Source: Cerioporus squamosus (lineage: Eukaryota > Basidiomycota > Agaricomycetes > Polyporales > Polyporaceae). Taken from it: a stretch of 64,000 nt of DNA. The stretch lies in the NCBI GenBank assembly GCA_022592435.1, contig JABYQS010000133.1, positions 41,649 through 105,648 of the forward strand, given 5' to 3'. This document shows, piece by piece, positions 12,201 to 24,515 of the stretch; position 1 is the first letter of the stretch; each line of letters begins with the position of its first letter. Below the pieces are notes generated by a model. That model was not told the DNA's origin, made no database searches, and was given only the letters and a program-made list of their open reading frames with translations. The translations under genes were made by a program, and so were the position numbers.

Positions 12201-13987
12201 GCAACAGAACGTGGAGACCTCCGGAGCCCAGGTGCGGGAGATAGTCGACCGCCTCCTCGTCGCTAGATCGTACTGACTAACGCCTCCCGTAGCGCAATAC
12301 GGACACCCCTCAGCAACAGAACGCGGAGACCTCCGGAGCCCAGGTGCGGGAGATAGTCGACCGTCTCCTCGTCGCTAGATCGTACTGACTGACGTCTCCC
12401 GTAGCGCACTGCGGAGGCCCCTCAACAACAAAACGCGGAGATGTCTGGAGCGCAGGTGCGGGAGTATCTCTGTGATCTTTGAGTGCTAGTGTCCTGACCT
12501 ATCGTACGTCCGTAGACCGGGCAACCCCCCGCGTTCGAGGCACTCGAGCCTCTCGTCCTCCTGGGTAAGAAGACGCTGAAACACATACACACCCATCTGC
12601 GCAACACGGAACTCCCTTCGTGGGTTAACCCCGTCCCCACCAACGTTGGCGCCAAGGCTCGAGGAAAGCTGAGCGCGGACCAGTGGCATGTGTTCTGCGT
12701 CATCAACCTGCCCATCATCCTGATCCCGCTGTGGTACCACAAGTCTCAACAACATCGCGAGCGCCTTAACAACTTCATGGATCTCGTCACGGAAGTTGTA
12801 GTTGGATCCTTACTCGAGATGTCGGAGCCTGCAATTCGGTTGTATGAGAAAGTCTCCCTCCGATATTTGCAGACTGCAAAGAACTTGTACAACATCACGA
12901 TAACTCCTAACCAGCACAACTCACTGCACATTCCCTTTTTCCTTCGACTCTTCGGACCTCTACACTCCATTCGGACTTTCTTCTCGGAACGCATGAACTT
13001 CCACCTGCAGGGTGAGAATACGAACATGAAGTTCGGTGCGCGTTTTGCCTTCTCTGAGCTGGCATATAACTCATAGATGCTCAATGCAGGCGAGCTTGAA
13101 TCCACTTATACGAAGCAGAGTTGTCGTGCAGCAAACTTCCGCGTTGTCATGGAGGACGACCGCATTCGCAGCCAGGTGCAAGATCTCGCGGAGGCGTTCG
13201 AAGAGACGGTAGCGGAGGATCGTCGTGGGACCCGACTCCGGGAGTCGACACTCCTCGGCACGCAACCATCGCACAAGTCCACCTCCAAGCCCCTCAAAAA
13301 GCTCACTCTCACTGACGATTGTCTGAGTGCTCTCATCGCCTATCTCAACGACAAGGCTGGGCAAGAGCAGTTCATTGACGTCCGGGAGATGCGCCGAGTC
13401 CCAGGCACACAGCAGGTCACGAACCAGGCGCTGAAATGCCCCCGCATCTTCTGTGGAGGGGTGTCAATCCTCAGCTCCTCGGATTCTCCGCGCGACAGTA
13501 ATATCATGTTTCGCTCCTCCGCGCCGTCGTCTCCCCGTCCCGGCCGTGTTATGCAGATCTTCAAGTATTCGGTTTGGAACGCTGGGGAAAAGCTCACTGA
13601 GTCCACGTACTTGTACGTCGCTCCATTGGACCACCTCACCCCTCAGGACGCCGCTCATGATCCCTACCGCTCATACGAGTATGTCGGCGGTGAACTGTAC
13701 TACGATCGCTACCTGCCTGGCATCATCATCACCCCGGAAGACGTCATCTCCCACTTCGCGCGTACCCCGATAGTCATGCCCCATATACAGCAGCCGTGTC
13801 TCCATGTTCTCTCGCTGGACAAGGTACGCTAACTTGCGGGCGTGCTGTATCTCCCACTTATAACGTGCAACAGAGCGTGCGTCTCGTCTCCCATCGAACG
13901 GGACCAGATCCGGACGAACTTCAAATGGATGTAAGTATGGACCAAGAGCAAGACGAGGAGGAAGTGATTGGAGTGTGGGAGCTCTGA
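9231..13987 (+). CDS. Tnp2-type (CACTA/EnSpm) transposase
   Basis: Exons fit at 9231-9291, 9335-12126, 12181-12231, 12293-12343, 12405-12455, 12516-13035, 13090-13823 and 13874-13987, about 1,450 codons. The core matches the transposase family tnp2 of CACTA elements: a Cys/His knuckle (YICCPACYAIYP...C...CGAHLW), the first acidic block (GLAVDGFNPF), PGPGKPKTDWQMNHFLRPLVDEL, a second acidic block followed by a CxxC (CDLPAARQVAGFGS...FCHMC), and DSMHNHYLGLLQDH. The C-terminal domain has NQHNSLHIPFFLRLFGPLHS and a GELE..C.RAAN motif, also typical. Two SAP-like DNA-binding motifs (11640-11730 and 12046-12126) flank a repeat-expanded linker. The start may lie further upstream, in a CxxC-rich exon near 9064-9160. 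No internal stop was seen, so the gene may be active or recently active. Confidence 0.85.
11787..11945 (+). repeat. 24-bp in-frame minisatellite in the transposase linker
   Basis: About six to seven degenerate copies of a 24-bp unit (GGCGCGTCATCCGGTACACA-like) encode an 8-residue repeat of the type GASSGTQ(A/T). They lie between the two SAP-like motifs of the transposase, so length changes alter only linker length. Copies differ mainly by single substitutions. Confidence 0.8.
12181..12455 (+). repeat. Three tandem copies of a 112-bp exon+intron unit
   Basis: Units begin at 12181, 12293 and 12405, exactly 112 bp apart. Each consists of a 51-nt exon (17 codons, RNTETPQQQN...SGAQ) and, after copies 1 and 2, a 61-nt intron with GTGCGG donor and CCCGTAG acceptor. 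The intron before copy 1 shares its last ~25 nt (TCGTACTGACTGACGCCTCC..) with the repeated introns. All exons are phase 0-0, so each added copy adds 17 residues without changing frame. Confidence 0.9.
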
Positions 13988-14277
13988 ACTATCGTTCAAG
14001 TGTGATGATTGCCCGGATGGATGCGGACGACAGGGGTTCCGATTGCTTTGTTACCAGACGATAACCACGTGTCGGATTGAACAAAGGTCTTTGAAGCACC
14101 TGCATGTATACGGGTATATAAGTCTCGTCGGCGTTGCTACGAGGGGCACATCTCCGAAGCTCGCAGACCCTCTCAGTGCTCTCATTCATAGCGTTCCGAC
14201 GACTGTCATGTCACGCATTCAGCGTCGCGGTACGCTGGTCCTTCCCGGCGGTGTTGTCCCGTCACATGTCGTCACAC
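13988..14277. other. Intergenic spacer between transposase and next gene
   Basis: No coding feature is supported. A GGGTATATAAG word at 14111-14121 is a plausible TATA element for the gene starting at about 14208 or 14278. No terminal inverted repeat of a CACTA element was recognised here. Confidence 0.3.
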
Positions 14278-15627
14278 ATGAGCCCGAAACTTGGACAGTG
14301 AGAGCGCTCCTTACCTCGATGTGCTGTTGTTGCTCTTCGATCTCATCCCAACCTCTTGTTACACCATCTCAGACCACATATGCTAACCGTCAACAATTCT
14401 TACACGCATTACCTGTGTGTAGAAGGTCCGGTCATCCGGTACTCAGACGGACCTCCTGGGATTCATCCTCTGCTCCAAGCAGACTGGACGCTGTTGAGGT
14501 ATGGGACCAGGGGGGGTACGGAGAAGTCGGAGCACAGCAGATTCAGGGTGGAATGATTTCTACTGGTGAGTTTCGCTCTGCCGTTTGCATTATTCCTTGT
14601 TCAGACTTAGGCAACCTTCGTTCAGCGGAAGATGGCACCCCTACGCTTGCCGATTCCCAAACGTCACATCCCATGGTCTCTCCAAAACCACCTCGCGCGA
14701 GTGAGCCCATCCCGTGTCTTGCGTCTGGATCCACCGACTTGCGAGCTCTCGATCCAAGTGAGTGCCGCTGCAATAAATCTCACCGTCGTGCCTCTGAACC
14801 TCGCGTCCCAAGCTCAACAGTATCAGAGACCCATGCAACTGCATCCTCGCTCGCGTTCCCATGATCCAACATCTTCAACCTCTCAGTCAAACGCTACCGT
14901 CGGGTGCGGTTCTCCGAGCCAGTCACTGTGCGAGTCTTCTCCGGAGGTGCATCCTATAGCTGCGGGCACCAAGTCTCCCTTGCTCTTCATCGATTTTTCC
15001 GCCCAATCCCATGGCCGCTCAATCCTCTTCGCGGCGCCTGCGACCGAACAAATCCTCACGCAAGAGCAATTGATTGTGGGCAAGAACGCCTTGCAAGATT
15101 CCGCACGGTTGGTGTTTTGGTTTCATCCGAGCGTATATCGCTGATTGTGTGGTGTCTATAGTCCCTCTACGTCCGAAGTCAACGACACTCACGGCGATAC
15201 GACAGACTGGGAGCAGTTTCGAGACTCTAAGGATTTCAGAGATGGCAAGGGCGAAACGGTATGGTACCGCACATCAGGCCCATACTCCTTATGTCAGCCT
15301 CCCTCCTCGCTGCGAGCGTCGGTGGATGAGCTGTACATCCATCATGACGAGCGCAATTCTCGCAGCAAGTGCTGGGTTGTCAATTCGGCAGGAGTTTGGG
15401 TCGCCGTGCGCGCTGGTGACAAGCAACCATCTAGTCCTCTTCGTCGTCTTAGTTTCCAACGTAGTGGCGACCCCTCTTGGGTCACGAAGGAGACCTACGC
15501 CGTTTATCGTAGCCGATTGCGTCGCAAAGGTCGCGCTTCACACTCCACGTCTCTGGTGAGCCTTCTCTCTCGTATGATTTGGGCGTGTGCCTGACGCGCG
15601 CGCTGCTAGCGACCTGCTCAGGATTGA
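14278..15627 (+). CDS. Unrecognised multi-exon gene, possibly transposon-borne
   Basis: A start at 14278 spliced from 14297 to 14373 gives MSPKLGQPHMLTVNNSYTHY and a well-composed exon. Later exons at about 14626-14762 (LPIPKRHIPWSLQNHLARV), 14827-15107, 15176-15555 and 15610-15627 join through GTGAGT/GTTGGT-type introns to a stop at 15625-15627. Frame between the exons around 14507 and 14626 is not continuous, next to a run of seven G at 14512-14518, so the model is uncertain there. The C-terminal part has several Trp (CWVVNSAGVWVAVRAG, DPSWVTKETYAVY). No family is recognised. Its position between the transposase and the large acidic gene suggests it is carried by the same element, which is inference. 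Confidence 0.45.
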
Positions 15628-16168
15628 AGTCCGTTCTCTTCATCTTCTGTAGGACGTCCCCTCATTCCCTCGTCCCTCGTTCTCTTATGTATGGGCACTC
15701 AACGGTGTTGTATTGTATGTGAATTAAAGCCTGCGTGTTCGAACGATGATGTTTAATCATGCAAATTCCCCCTTCTGATCTTGTAAGTTCGAATCCGAAG
15801 TGTTTGCTTACCGGCGGCGCTCAGGGCGCTTACAGAGTGGACAGACAGCCCAGCGCTACTAGTACCAGGGGCGTTCACTTCCGAAATTGAGTTTTTTGTT
15901 CTGGCCGCGATCAGGATCCCCCGACTTGCGAATAGCGTGCTTTGCTGCATGATTAGAGCTTTACTTGTGTCAAACCCCGACGATCTCTTACTCTGCTTTT
16001 GCGATTTGGCAGAGCTTCTTTGTCGACTTCGCCTCATGGCCCTCATGCTGATGAGTGGCTCATGCTTGATGACATGGCCGTCGTGCATGATCCTATGCTG
16101 GTCATCTCTTTCTCTCTCATTAACAGAGCAACAGACTACACCTCAGCTCAAAGTCCTGTCTAGACAAT
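15628..16168. other. Spacer without a supported gene
   Basis: The first ~130 bp look like a 3' UTR, with a TTGTATGTGAATTAAAG stretch near 15712-15728. The remainder shows no convincing frame or repeat. It presumably contains the promoter of the gene starting at 16169. Confidence 0.3.
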
Positions 16169-19100
16169 ATGAATTCCTCCAACAACTCTGCCGGTAATGC
16201 TAGTGAGTCCCTACTGTCGCGGTCGCATGGAGTCCATTGTTTGACTTCGAGCGCATTCTCTGCGCTCAGGTGATGCAGTAGAAAGTGACGTCGGAGGGCC
16301 GCCAATACAGATTGTTTCCGAGCTAGGTGGCCAGACAGAGGGGGAACAGCTTCCCGGAGTTGCTGCTGACCTTGGAGCCGGCGCGGCGATTGGTGAGTGT
16401 AGACATATCGTCTTTGATGCAGGAGGTCTCTCAGACGTCTAAATCAGACACGTCGATAATTGGAGGGCAGCCGCATACTGGCATTCGTATCAGCGCCGCG
16501 GTCGGTGAGCATCTATGTGTCGCTTCCTACGTCCGGACTCTCAGGCTCGACTTCAGACACGTCGACGGACCACGGTCAGTCACGGACATCTCTTGACCTA
16601 GGCATGTCAGAGGTCCCGATGGAGACCATGCCTCAGTCGCACAGCGCATCGCCCTATATCAGTATTCCATTGGCCTCCGCCGGAACTTCGAAGAAGAGAC
16701 GTCCTGACGACAACGGCGAGCGTACATCCGGCGCGGTCGCTTCTCCCACACAGCAGGATAGAACCATGAAAGCTATGCCCGGTACAGAAGTCGTCAGAAC
16801 TGTTTGGGTGGCCGCCACTGACTGCGGACGTCTCATCTAGTTAGGAACAAACGACATGGCTCAGGGTCTACGCCAGGGCGTGGGCAAAGCGTGGATGAGC
16901 ATGCAGCTCCGTCCGTGGAGATGAGCGAAGAGCAGCTTGATCATCATGAAGGTAGGACAGTAAGTCGTCTTAGCCCTCCTGGACATCACTAATAGTCCTC
17001 TTTAGCCTCTCCCAGTGAACCATCCGACGATAGACGTTCCGTGGGTGGAGACGGCGTGGCAGGGGATGAGCATCCCCCCGCCAAAGGCCTCAGTGAAGGC
17101 GCGACCGCGTCCAGTTCCGGCCCATCCAGATATGTTCCATATCGCCAGCGTCTCCGTGCCAGGACAGCCCAACCGCAACACACGTCTAGCGGCAAAAGGC
17201 GTCGTATCCTCGGCCCATCCCCCGCCCAATTCGTGAAAGATCTGAAGAAGAGGTTGAGAAAGACAGGATTCGACGCGTTGAACAACCCTCAGATAGCTGA
17301 GATGCTTGCGTCGTATGCTTTGATGGGCGATGGCGACGACAGCGACGACGGCGACGACAGCGACGACGGCGACGACGGCGACGACAGCGACGACGGCGAG
17401 GACGGCGAGGACGGCGGCGAGGACGAGGACTACAATATGTTCCAGGAGGAAGGAATAGATGAAGACAGCCGAATGGAGCACAGAGAGAAATCCGAGGGGA
17501 CAGAGGACGTGCAGAACCCAGGCGGAGCAGCGCCTTCAGCGGCGGCTGGCCATGGTTCATCATTCGGCGCGATCGCGGGTGTCGAGATGACTGTTGCGAT
17601 GCAGGTGGTCGAGGAGGACCTTGAGGAGGAGCTCATAGTCGGGGAAGGCATCGTCTTGGAACATCACATCAGTGCGGATGCGATCAACCCCGCTCCGTCA
17701 GGCGACGATGGCGATATAGCTCTATATCCCTTCGGGGAACGACTCACGCCTCATGCTGCCGATGGCGACGTGCATGACGCTCAAGAATACCACGGCATAC
17801 CTCCTACCGCAGAACGCATACTACAAGATGTCACTAAAGATGAACAACCCACCTTTCGCGAGCAAGAGGCCATTATGCAAAACAAGGACCCCAGGAACGA
17901 AGATACGGCGTTCCAAGACCACCACCACGACATCGATATGGTAAGCTACCCTGCCATAGAAGAATTTTCTGAGTACCGAACAATATCGCAGCTTGAAGAT
18001 ACAACCAATGCAGGAGATGCGGCACAGCGCCGTCCGGAGGTACGAACTGCGGAAGCGTCCGTTTTGCTGGTGCTCATGGTCCGCTCTTCCAGGTCGAGTC
18101 CCCTGCAAGCAGCGAGGGCACTGCACCACCCGCTGTACCGGAGAGCATCCCGACTAGCGGTGCTAGCGGTGCTGAGGGTCGACTGCGAGAGAGCCGTCCG
18201 GAGGTACGAACTGCGGAAGCGTCCGTTTTGCTGGCGCTCATGATCCGCTCTTCCAGGTCGAGTCCCCTGCAAGCAGCGAGGGCACTGCATCACCCGCTGT
18301 ACCGGAGAGCATCCCGACTAGCGGCGCTAGCGGTGCTGAGGGTCGACTGCGAGAGAGCCGTCCGGAGGTACGAACTGCGGAAGCGTCCGTTTTGCTGGCG
18401 CTCATGATCTGCTCTTCCAGGTCGAGTCCCCTGCAAGCAGCGAGGGCACTGCACCACCCGCTGTACCGGAGAGCATCCCGACTAGCGGTGCTAGCGGTGC
18501 TGAGGGTCGACTGCGAGAGCGCCGTCCGGAGGTACGAACTGCGGAAGCGTCCGTTTTGCTGGCGCTCATGATCCGCTCTTCCAGGTCGAGTCCCCTGCAA
18601 GCAGCGAGGGCACTGCACCACCCGCTGTACCGCTGAACGTTCGAAGGAACCGAGCTGGTGTACGCACATTCGATTCGAATAGATTGGTACAGAACGTCAG
18701 TCGGACTCCACGCATAGTCCCCCTTGCGCACCTGGAGGATACGACGAAGCAGCTTTCCTCGACGGGTCTGGAGGTGAGAGCTTGACAACCTCACGTCGTC
18801 CTCGCTGCTCATCGCTCGTCCAGCCTGATTCATCTCCCAACTCACACGCCTCTCCGTCGCTCGCTGTCCTCCAGCCCGATATTAACGCTGTTCCTGCCCC
18901 TTTCATGACGACCTCCACACCGCAGCAACCGCAGCTTTCACTGGCTCAATCCTCCCTGTATAGAGTGGGTGCTTACATAAAGTCTATCACGGGTCAGTCC
19001 CAGAACGTTCCAGACGGATCCGAACATGCGCCACCCGCACAGGCAACTGGTCTATTACCCTCGACTTTACCCCGACACTACTCACCTCGCTCCCAGCTCC

Positions 19101-21933
19101 CTGGGTATTCGAGTGCGACGACATCGGGAGCTGATGCGATGGGGTCCGGAGTATCGCTAGACAACGTGAAACCACCGGTCATTGCCAAGATGTCCCGGCA
19201 GCGTACAGACGTAGGTCGTCGTGTTACCTCCTGCTAGTGCTCGTCTGATGGTCTTTGCAGACGCACTCCGAAGCTGCTCCAGCTTCCGTCAGTGACGAGC
19301 AAAGAAAGGCAGCGGATGTCTCCGCGTTCGCCCCTGGGTACGACGAGCCGATGGACATAGACCCACCGTCCTCCCCGACCACCATTCCGCACACACGAAG
19401 TTCCGTAGCTACGGCGATCCGCGGTACCTCTTCTCAGATCACAGGCAAATCCACAAGCTCGCCAAATCGTGGACACACGCACAGGGCAGGCGTTAGGCCG
19501 CAGGCCGCTGAACGCGACAGGGTCCAGGTCTCGCGTGCGCTGAACGCAAGCAGAGATCGGTCGACCGAAGCGTCCAGTACAGCGCCGAAGGCGGCCGCCA
19601 GATCGGTAAAGGCAGGGACCTCGCCGAGTGCTTCGACGAATCCAAGTACGATGCCGGCGTCGACATCAGGTTCCCGGGATTCCTCATATGCATCTTTTAC
19701 CCCACCGCCGCGCAAGCCCCAAGTCAAGGTGAACCCTGATTCTGATGAGGAGTCCTTCGATGAAGCGTCATTTTCTTCGGCGACTGAGGGCTATCGCACT
19801 CCCCGGACTGGGAGTATAATGTCCAAGCTCGACCGGCCGGATTCTGACGAGGAGTCTGCCGCGTTGCATGCCAAGATCGAGCCACCAACTTCCGACGATG
19901 AAGCTGCCGTGTTCCGAACCAAGGTCGAGCCGCCAAACTCCGATGATGAAGCTGCCGTATTGCGTGCTATTTCCCCTGATAGACGGTCTCCGTCGCAATC
20001 GCTCTTCGACGATGTCCCCACGCCGAAGCCCATGCGGCCGCTCGAGTCGTATGTTTCCAGTTTCAGACAGCTCGCTCCGCAAAATGCTGCCGCTGTGAAT
20101 CCCTCCATTGCTGTCAGGAACAAGCATCCGCACGCGTCTGATGATTCGGCCCCTCCTCCTGCACCGCAACGTGCTCCCGGTCGTCGAGCCCCGCCGTCAA
20201 ATGCTCCTGTTACATTCTCCAATCCGCCTCCACGCCCGTCGCAGGGCTCCGCGGGGTCGTCTGCCAAGCAGCCGGAGGGGGCCGCCATGTCGGCTAGGCA
20301 AAGGTCACCTGGAACGTCCTCTCACGGATCAGTGCGCCCACCATCTGCAGCGCACTCTCACGCGCCCTCTGCCGGCGCTCCGTCTCCCAACACCCGCAGA
20401 TCTACGAATGCCAGGAATGCCAACGAATCGCAGGTGAGTAATTAGTGCTCGTATTAGAGACCTTTGACCGATCATGTGCATGTTTTAGTTCGCTACCAAG
20501 GTCGATGTCAACCTTCTGAAGCTCGCTGTCGATGGGTTGTCGACGGAGGTTCGTGCTATTAGCACTCACCTCAAGCAACGCGGCCAGGAGGATGGTTCAT
20601 CTCAGGGCGGTGCGACAGGCCCATCCAAGGGTGCCCCAGGAGGTTCGTCGTCGCCGCGGAAGCAATCTAAGAAAGGTGCGGAAGACCGTGCCGATGGCAG
20701 CGATGACGAGGACTATGCCGCGGACAGCGAGGAGGTTGAGAAGCTTACCCGGCCTGCGCGTGCTCGGTCATCCGCACATAATCAGCTGGCTGTATGTGCC
20801 CCTTCCTGGCTCCTTGCATACGCCCAACGCTAACCATGAGCTCTCAGGCTGATGTACAAGCTCATGCGTTGAGGTTGTTGGGGCGGAAGGACAAGGACTC
20901 TCCCTTCCCCAAGAGATCGATTGCAAAGCCCGCCCTCGTACGCGGTTTCGACCCTAAGGAAGGCGAATGCTGTACCGCTAGAAGGTTCTGCGTCGATATA
21001 CTTGGTACTCCGGCATCGGAATGGAACACGTCTGCCACGAAGGTATTCGTCAACGACTTCTTGACTGTCCCCCAACACGCGTGCCGGAACCGCAAGAAGG
21101 TACAAGCCATGTTCCGATCTCATTTCAAGACTTTGCAGCGACACTACGAGAAGTGTGGAGTGGCGAAAGGCGGCGAGAGCGACGACGACGATGACGACGA
21201 CCCTGAGTCGGAGCGGCAGAAGACCACCTCGAAGCCTACTCCGAACGACATCTGGTTCAAGAATCGCAGCAAGCATTCATCTAAAGGGAAGGGCAAAGGG
21301 AAAGCGGAAAATTCAGACGAAGGGGACAGATACCAGCGCAAGTACACCGTAAGGAGGTCGAGCACGCATGCAACCGAGCAAAGGCTAACTCGTCCTCCCA
21401 TGCAGCTCTTCCATCGACGCCATGCCATGGTCTCTCGCTATGGCGTTCTGAGGCCTCATGTGCGTATATTGGAAAGACTTGGCATTAATGGTATGAGCTC
21501 GGATGAAGAAGACGAAGGCGCGCCGTTTGTTCGCTATCGGGTCCTCGTCAAGCCATGGAGGAGTAAAGTCGTGACCGCGTTTCTGCGTGCTCTCGACGCC
21601 CTGCACCGCAGGTACCGCAAGAGGGGTGATTCGGGATCCAAGCGCGGCTCTCCTCCCCGTCTCCGCTACCTGTGTGACAGAGAGTCCACTTCCATGGCGG
21701 TCCCCAAGCTTCCTATCAATGCGTACGACGACGTCTGGTACGAGAAACAGACAGGTCTCAAGAAGGATGACCTAGCTGCTCGTCCGACCCCCTACAACTT
21801 CGACATCGACGAGTCTGTCATCCAGTACGTCCCGTGGCATATCCCATCTGCCTCCTGCATGACTAACTGTTACCACTGCAGGGCCATTGCCGAGTTTGGT
21901 GCGGTTAAGATTGACGGCTTGACGTTCGTTTGA
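16169..21933 (+). CDS. Very long disordered acidic protein, transposon-associated (inferred)
   Basis: Starts MNSSNNSAGNAS and runs through more than fifteen exons to a stop at 21931-21933, about 1,600 codons. The N-terminal part has short Ser/Thr/Gly-rich exons. A basic segment (GKRRRILGPSPAQFVKDLKK) is followed by a long Asp run (17326-17430), then repeated 37-residue exons (18093-18531), then ~600 residues of Pro/Ser-rich sequence with SDDEAAV-type acidic repeats near 19840-19970. A possible coiled coil (TKVDVNLLKLAVDGLSTEVR) precedes a folded-looking C-terminal domain with ECCTARRFCVDILGTPASEW, an FKTLQRHYEKCG helix and FHRRHAMVSRYGVLRPHVRI. The architecture resembles unnamed second proteins that accompany Tnp2 transposases in basidiomycetes, but I cannot name the family. 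The same-strand position downstream of the transposase supports one element. Confidence 0.65.
17326..17432 (+). repeat. GAC/GGC-rich trinucleotide tract coding poly-Asp
   Basis: A (GGCGACGACAGCGACGAC)-like low-complexity run encodes an Asp/Gly/Ser stretch followed by Glu/Asp. On the minus strand it yields spurious Val/Ala-repeat frames, which I did not annotate. Confidence 0.85.
18031..18632 (+). repeat. 164-bp exon+intron tandem repeat, about 3.7 copies
   Basis: The word CGTCCGGAGGTACGAACTG recurs at 18031, 18195, 18359 and 18523, exactly 164 bp apart. Each unit is a 53-nt intron (GTACGAAC donor, CTCTTCCAG acceptor) followed by a 111-nt exon (37 codons, starting VESPASSEGT, ending ESRPE or RRPE). 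Exons are at 18093-18203, 18257-18367 and 18421-18531. The fourth copy begins at 18585 and diverges after 47 nt into unique sequence ending at 18773. Copies differ by only a few bases. All are phase 0-0, so copy number can change without frame loss. Confidence 0.93.
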
Positions 21934-24515
21934 GCATTGACTGCAATACAACGAGCGTCGCTGTTTCTCCCTACCGTACCCAAATCCCTCCTCGACGTTC
22001 AGTAACACAACTCTCGTTCTTCCTTGTGCCCGTCCCTACACGCTATATAGTGGCGGGGCCTGCTTGTTACTATAGGGGCACCGCAACGTGTCACTCTTGT
22101 GTCTATTACAGTCGCGAATGAACTTGATATTTCGGATGGAACCTCCTCAAGGCACTCAGGCTTCCTTGGCTGCTCCACCTGAGATAGAGTCGGAAACGCA
22201 CGGCATGGGCTGACACTGCGTGAAACTGGGATATTGTGACACTCCATGTTCGAGTCTCAACCAACTGATCATGACGCCATTCGGCATTTATTCCAGAGAC
22301 ATTCCAACGAGGTCGAGATCGAGCACCATTGACAAGGACATGTCAGAATCATGGAGACATTGTATACGACATCATACCGAGAGCATTATTGAAGTAGAAT
22401 GTTTCGCGGGTACCCCGCGCGCGAGCAGCGTGCGGCGGTCGGGTCAGCGCAGCACGCGCGCGCGCGCGATATTGTAGCTCGATTGACAGGCCCACTGGCA
22501 GGCCATTCACGCTGCCGCAGCCCCAGGCCCAGTACGTAGGAACCTCCAAATGTATATAAGGCTTCAAGAATGGTTATCATAGTGTGAGTACAGTAAGGAC
22601 AGTGCCGCTCCTGTGCTGGAGAATGCAGCTCCTCTCCCCAACCCATGAACGCAAAACCTTCCACCCAGCCGCTTGGAAGCATTTGCAGAATGCCGACCCC
22701 TGCAAGCTTCGTAGAGATGTGACGATTTGACGATGCTGACGAGAAAAAAGATGTGTTGGTAATATTTGCAGACTGGGCGGCTTGAGGACAAGTACGCACC
22801 TTGGCCTTATGCCGTCCCGGTCTCCGCCGTCATCCTCTCAAGTGTTCTCTTGGTTTGCGCGTAGCGAGATACCACCCTTGAGTTGGACTGTGCACATCTG
22901 GGATGAGTCGGACAGCGGCAGGGGTGAAGACAAAGCCTCGGAGCCAAGAGGAGATCGAGCTCGTACTCACATTCACTGTGTCCTTTGCCAGCTGCATCGG
23001 CCTATGAGTACACATTTACATCGCTATCTAGTAATCCCCTTCTGTTAGTATGGTTACTACAGAACGCGCATTCGCACAGAAAACGCACCTAGGATCGGCA
23101 CCCTTGATTGAGTCCTGGAGCGCATGCGAGAACTTGTCCCGTGCATGTCGGTCTTCATGTGTACAGTGTGAATGCGGGCTCACCCAAGTACTGTCGCCGA
23201 CTTCTGTGGGATGAGATGTCTATGTTGTGCGCATTGCGGCAATGGGCCACTCACCGTCTGCCTCCCTATTGGCATACTTCGAATGCTCCTACTCGTGCAT
23301 CTCAATAATATCCGTGCATGCATACCCCTCTGGATACTGACTTTCAGACTAGTCTCAGACAAGCTTCAGAGAGGAGAGCAAGCAGGTACAGCGGACAGAG
23401 TGTCCATGAGATCATTGAGATGAGAGATGTTTGTGTGAGTACATGGGAGGACGAAGTCAAGAGCTGGGCGCCATATGCGCATACAGCCAGTCGCGCGACG
23501 CGCGCGCGTCGTGCACTCGGAGACCGCGTGCGCGAGCTCTCTCCTTCGACCCGACCAGCCGTCATATTGGATCCATACTCGAGTTATAATCTGCTCGTTC
23601 TACCAACACTCTACCGCCGTCGCATTCATGTGAGTATTGTGCCAGAATCTCGTCACGATGTCGCATGTCTACACTCATTGTGACGGTCATGATTTCCCGG
23701 TTTCACGCAGTGTGAGCTGTCAGAGAATATTGCGCCAGCCAAAAGTGACTCGAGTTCGTTTGCCCTCAGGTTTTGTGACCTCGTGGGCTGCCAGCCCATC
23801 GGGCACCATCCGTCGCACTGGTATGGTCACGGTGACGTCGGCTTGGGTAGAAAGGATATGGGTGAGGAACTCGGTTGTCGCAAAGCCCGCGCCTCCACCC
23901 CTGTCACGGTTTGGGAGGCACAATCAGTCCTTAGCTAGGCTCGTCCCCATCCGTTTCGGTACAGCGCAGCACCGACTCCATCCTTATCCCGGTTTGGAAG
24001 GCGCGAACAGAGGCTTGCGACCGGACTGGCTGGCGAGTCTAGTCCTTAGCTAGTGTCTTCCTACTCTCCGTAGCGTGACCATATACGGACAGACGGATGA
24101 CAATCGATCCGTTTTTAGCGTCTTTCCAGTCTCGTTCCTCCCTATCACCTTTCGCACTCTCCACTTGAACTACTGATTGAAATCTCCCCCACTACATTCA
24201 CCCTTACGACCGGAAGGACCAGGAACCGATGGGTGCAGGAGAGGACGATGAGTCGGCCTGAAAGTTGAGGGTTTGTGAGGTACGACTTCACCTGACGGCC
24301 GTGTTTTCTCACCTCCTCCCCATCCCCCAGCATGTTCTCTCTTCGCTCACTCTGCCAATCAGCCCGGTGGAATTGGCCATATCGGCACCAAATTTCTTCT
24401 GTGACGTGTCTCAGGCCCCCGTCACGATCAGGAGATACTGCAAGTTTACACGCAGGACTCTGATGACAAGTCGAGACTCGTAAGTACCAGGCTGCATCGC
24501 ATGTTTTAGTTCTGC
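21934..24515. other. Gene-free 2.6 kb; CG-rich patches and short duplications
   Basis: No frame with convincing protein character was found. Two CG-dinucleotide runs stand out (22410-22475 with CGCGCGCGCG, and 23490-23515). The word AGTCCTTAGCTAG occurs in direct orientation near 23927 and 24040, each after a CGGTTTGG(G/A)AGGC-like word, suggesting a small tandem duplication. TATAGTGG at 22044-22051 has the TAGTG form seen at CACTA element ends, but no matching CACTA-start repeat was found upstream of 9 kb. Confidence 0.3.

Noticed and set aside
17002..17563. Minus-strand frames with Val/Ala or Arg/Cys repeats
   Set aside because: They are shadows of the GAC-rich poly-Asp tract of the plus-strand gene.
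22044..22051. TATAGTGG as the right end of a CACTA element
   Set aside because: No matching inverted CACTA-start repeat was found upstream of the transposase, so the boundary is unsupported.
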